39,941 nucleotides of DNA, from positions 62,604 through 102,544 of the forward strand of contig NZ_AYVY01000017.1 of the NCBI RefSeq assembly GCF_000503055.1. Direction: 5' to 3'. The stretch comes from Mesorhizobium sp. LSHC420B00 (GTDB lineage: Bacteria > Pseudomonadota > Alphaproteobacteria > Rhizobiales > Rhizobiaceae). The translations under genes and the position numbers were made by a program. Numbering within the stretch: position 1 is the first letter of the stretch; the number at the start of each line of letters is the position of its first letter. The notes beneath the pieces were generated by a model, which was not told the DNA's origin, did not search any database, and was given only the letters and a program-made list of their open reading frames with translations. Shown piece by piece: positions 39,535-39,941 of this stretch.

Positions 39535-39941
39535 CTAGGTCAGGATAATCACGATCTTGTAGGTATTCGGGTCGACGATGACGATCCGACCATCGGCGAG
39601 CACGAAATACTCATAGCCTTCGTAAGCCGGAACGATCTTGACGATGCGCGCCGGCAGACGATGCAGCCGGACCTTCTTCCGCGGAACCTCGATGCCGACA
39701 GAGATGTCGAAATCGACGCTGGAAACGGGTTGGACGTTGGTCTCCTTGATGACCTGAGTGATCTGGGTTTTCTGTTCAACGGTCACATTGCTGATGGAAG
39801 CGGTCGAACTCTGGTCCTGCGTCTGCGTAGAAGCATTGCCCTGAGTCTGCTCGGTGGTCGTGGTCCCAGTCTTGCCCTGAGCCTGCTCCTCGGTCTTCAT
39901 TTTCGTGTTGCCTTGGGCCTGCTCGGTAGTGGTGGTTCCGG
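39535..39941 (-). CDS. DUF1236 domain protein (5' end outside window)
   Basis: The frame is open to the window edge and ends at 39535. The N-terminal visible part is a Thr/Gln-rich repeat (TTTTEQAQGN twice in variants, then TQTQDQSSTAS), followed by VTVEQKTQITQVIKETNVQP and the DUF1236 core RLHRLPARIVKIVPAYEGYE with YFVLADGRIVIVDPNTYKIV. This domain is found in secreted rhizobial proteins; a signal peptide would lie outside. An internal ATG at 39900 is unlikely to be the true start because the repeat continues upstream. Confidence 0.85.
   Translation of the reverse strand, partial: GTTTTEQAQGNTKMKTEEQAQGKTGTTTTEQTQGNASTQTQDQSSTASISNVTVEQKTQITQVIKETNVQPVSSVDFDISVGIEVPRKKVRLHRLPARIVKIVPAYEGYEYFVLADGRIVIVDPNTYKIVIILT

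Noticed and set aside
1..39941. CRISPR arrays, tRNA or rRNA genes, insertion sequences, integrase or phage genes
   Set aside because: None seen: no regularly spaced direct repeats, no cloverleaf candidates noticed, and no transposase or integrase motifs in any convincing frame.

Overview
This window looks like a chromosomal or large-replicon segment of a Mesorhizobium-type alphaproteobacterium (Hyphomicrobiales). The reasons are the high GC content, a DUF768 protein (a family I associate with Mesorhizobium), a rhizobial palindromic intergenic repeat, HWE/HisKA_2 sensor kinases, and promoters of the alphaproteobacterial general stress sigma factor (EcfG/RpoE2) type. No rRNA, tRNA, CRISPR array, insertion sequence or phage gene was found.

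Layout. (1) 1-1474: the end of a phosphoketolase gene, overlapped by ackA (phosphoketolase/acetate kinase shunt). (2) 1523-10823: small stress and repair genes: a PAS-HisKA_2 kinase, a KTSC protein, an AlkB-like dioxygenase, a Nudix hydrolase, Ku followed by a PAS-PAS-HWE kinase and a cytoplasmic avidin-like protein, a small HD protein, a DUF427 protein, and an EEP/ClsC-like phospholipase D pair. (3) 11032-23211: a DUF768 gene, then a 12-gene minus-strand operon for alternative complex III (actABCDEF) with a small membrane protein, SCO, and a type-A2 caa3-like cytochrome oxidase. (4) 23455-26496: a monooxygenase remnant, a stress-type short-chain dehydrogenase, and a HAD phosphatase-ATPase fusion. 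(5) 26544-31085: a paoABC-type periplasmic aldehyde oxidoreductase, divergent from a PPC/DUF296 gene. (6) 31096-34683: a frameshifted DUF763 pseudogene, a palindromic repeat, an MgtC-family protein, a one-helix small protein and a LigC-type DNA ligase. (7) 34825-39941: a YciF-like ferritin-fold protein, a Crp/Fnr regulator, and a series of small membrane or secreted proteins (DUF3309, DUF4142, DUF1236 and unknowns).

The most striking pattern is not a single gene. Fifteen copies of GGAAC-N16/17-(C/G/A)GTT were found by eye in the gaps, nearly all pointing at the next start codon within about 30-75 bases. They sit before KTSC, Nudix, ku, HD, DUF427, the EEP/PLD pair, the whole act-cox operon, paoABC, PPC, the small-protein/ligase pair, YciF-like, DUF3309 and two small-protein loci. 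By inference, much of the window is a general-stress-response island. It would combine end-joining repair (Ku in one unit, LigC in another), nucleotide sanitation and alkylation repair, membrane lipid remodelling, aldehyde detoxification and a complete bc1-independent respiratory branch under one sigma factor. The two orphan HisKA_2/HWE kinases are candidate inputs. phyR, nepR and ecfG themselves are not in the window.
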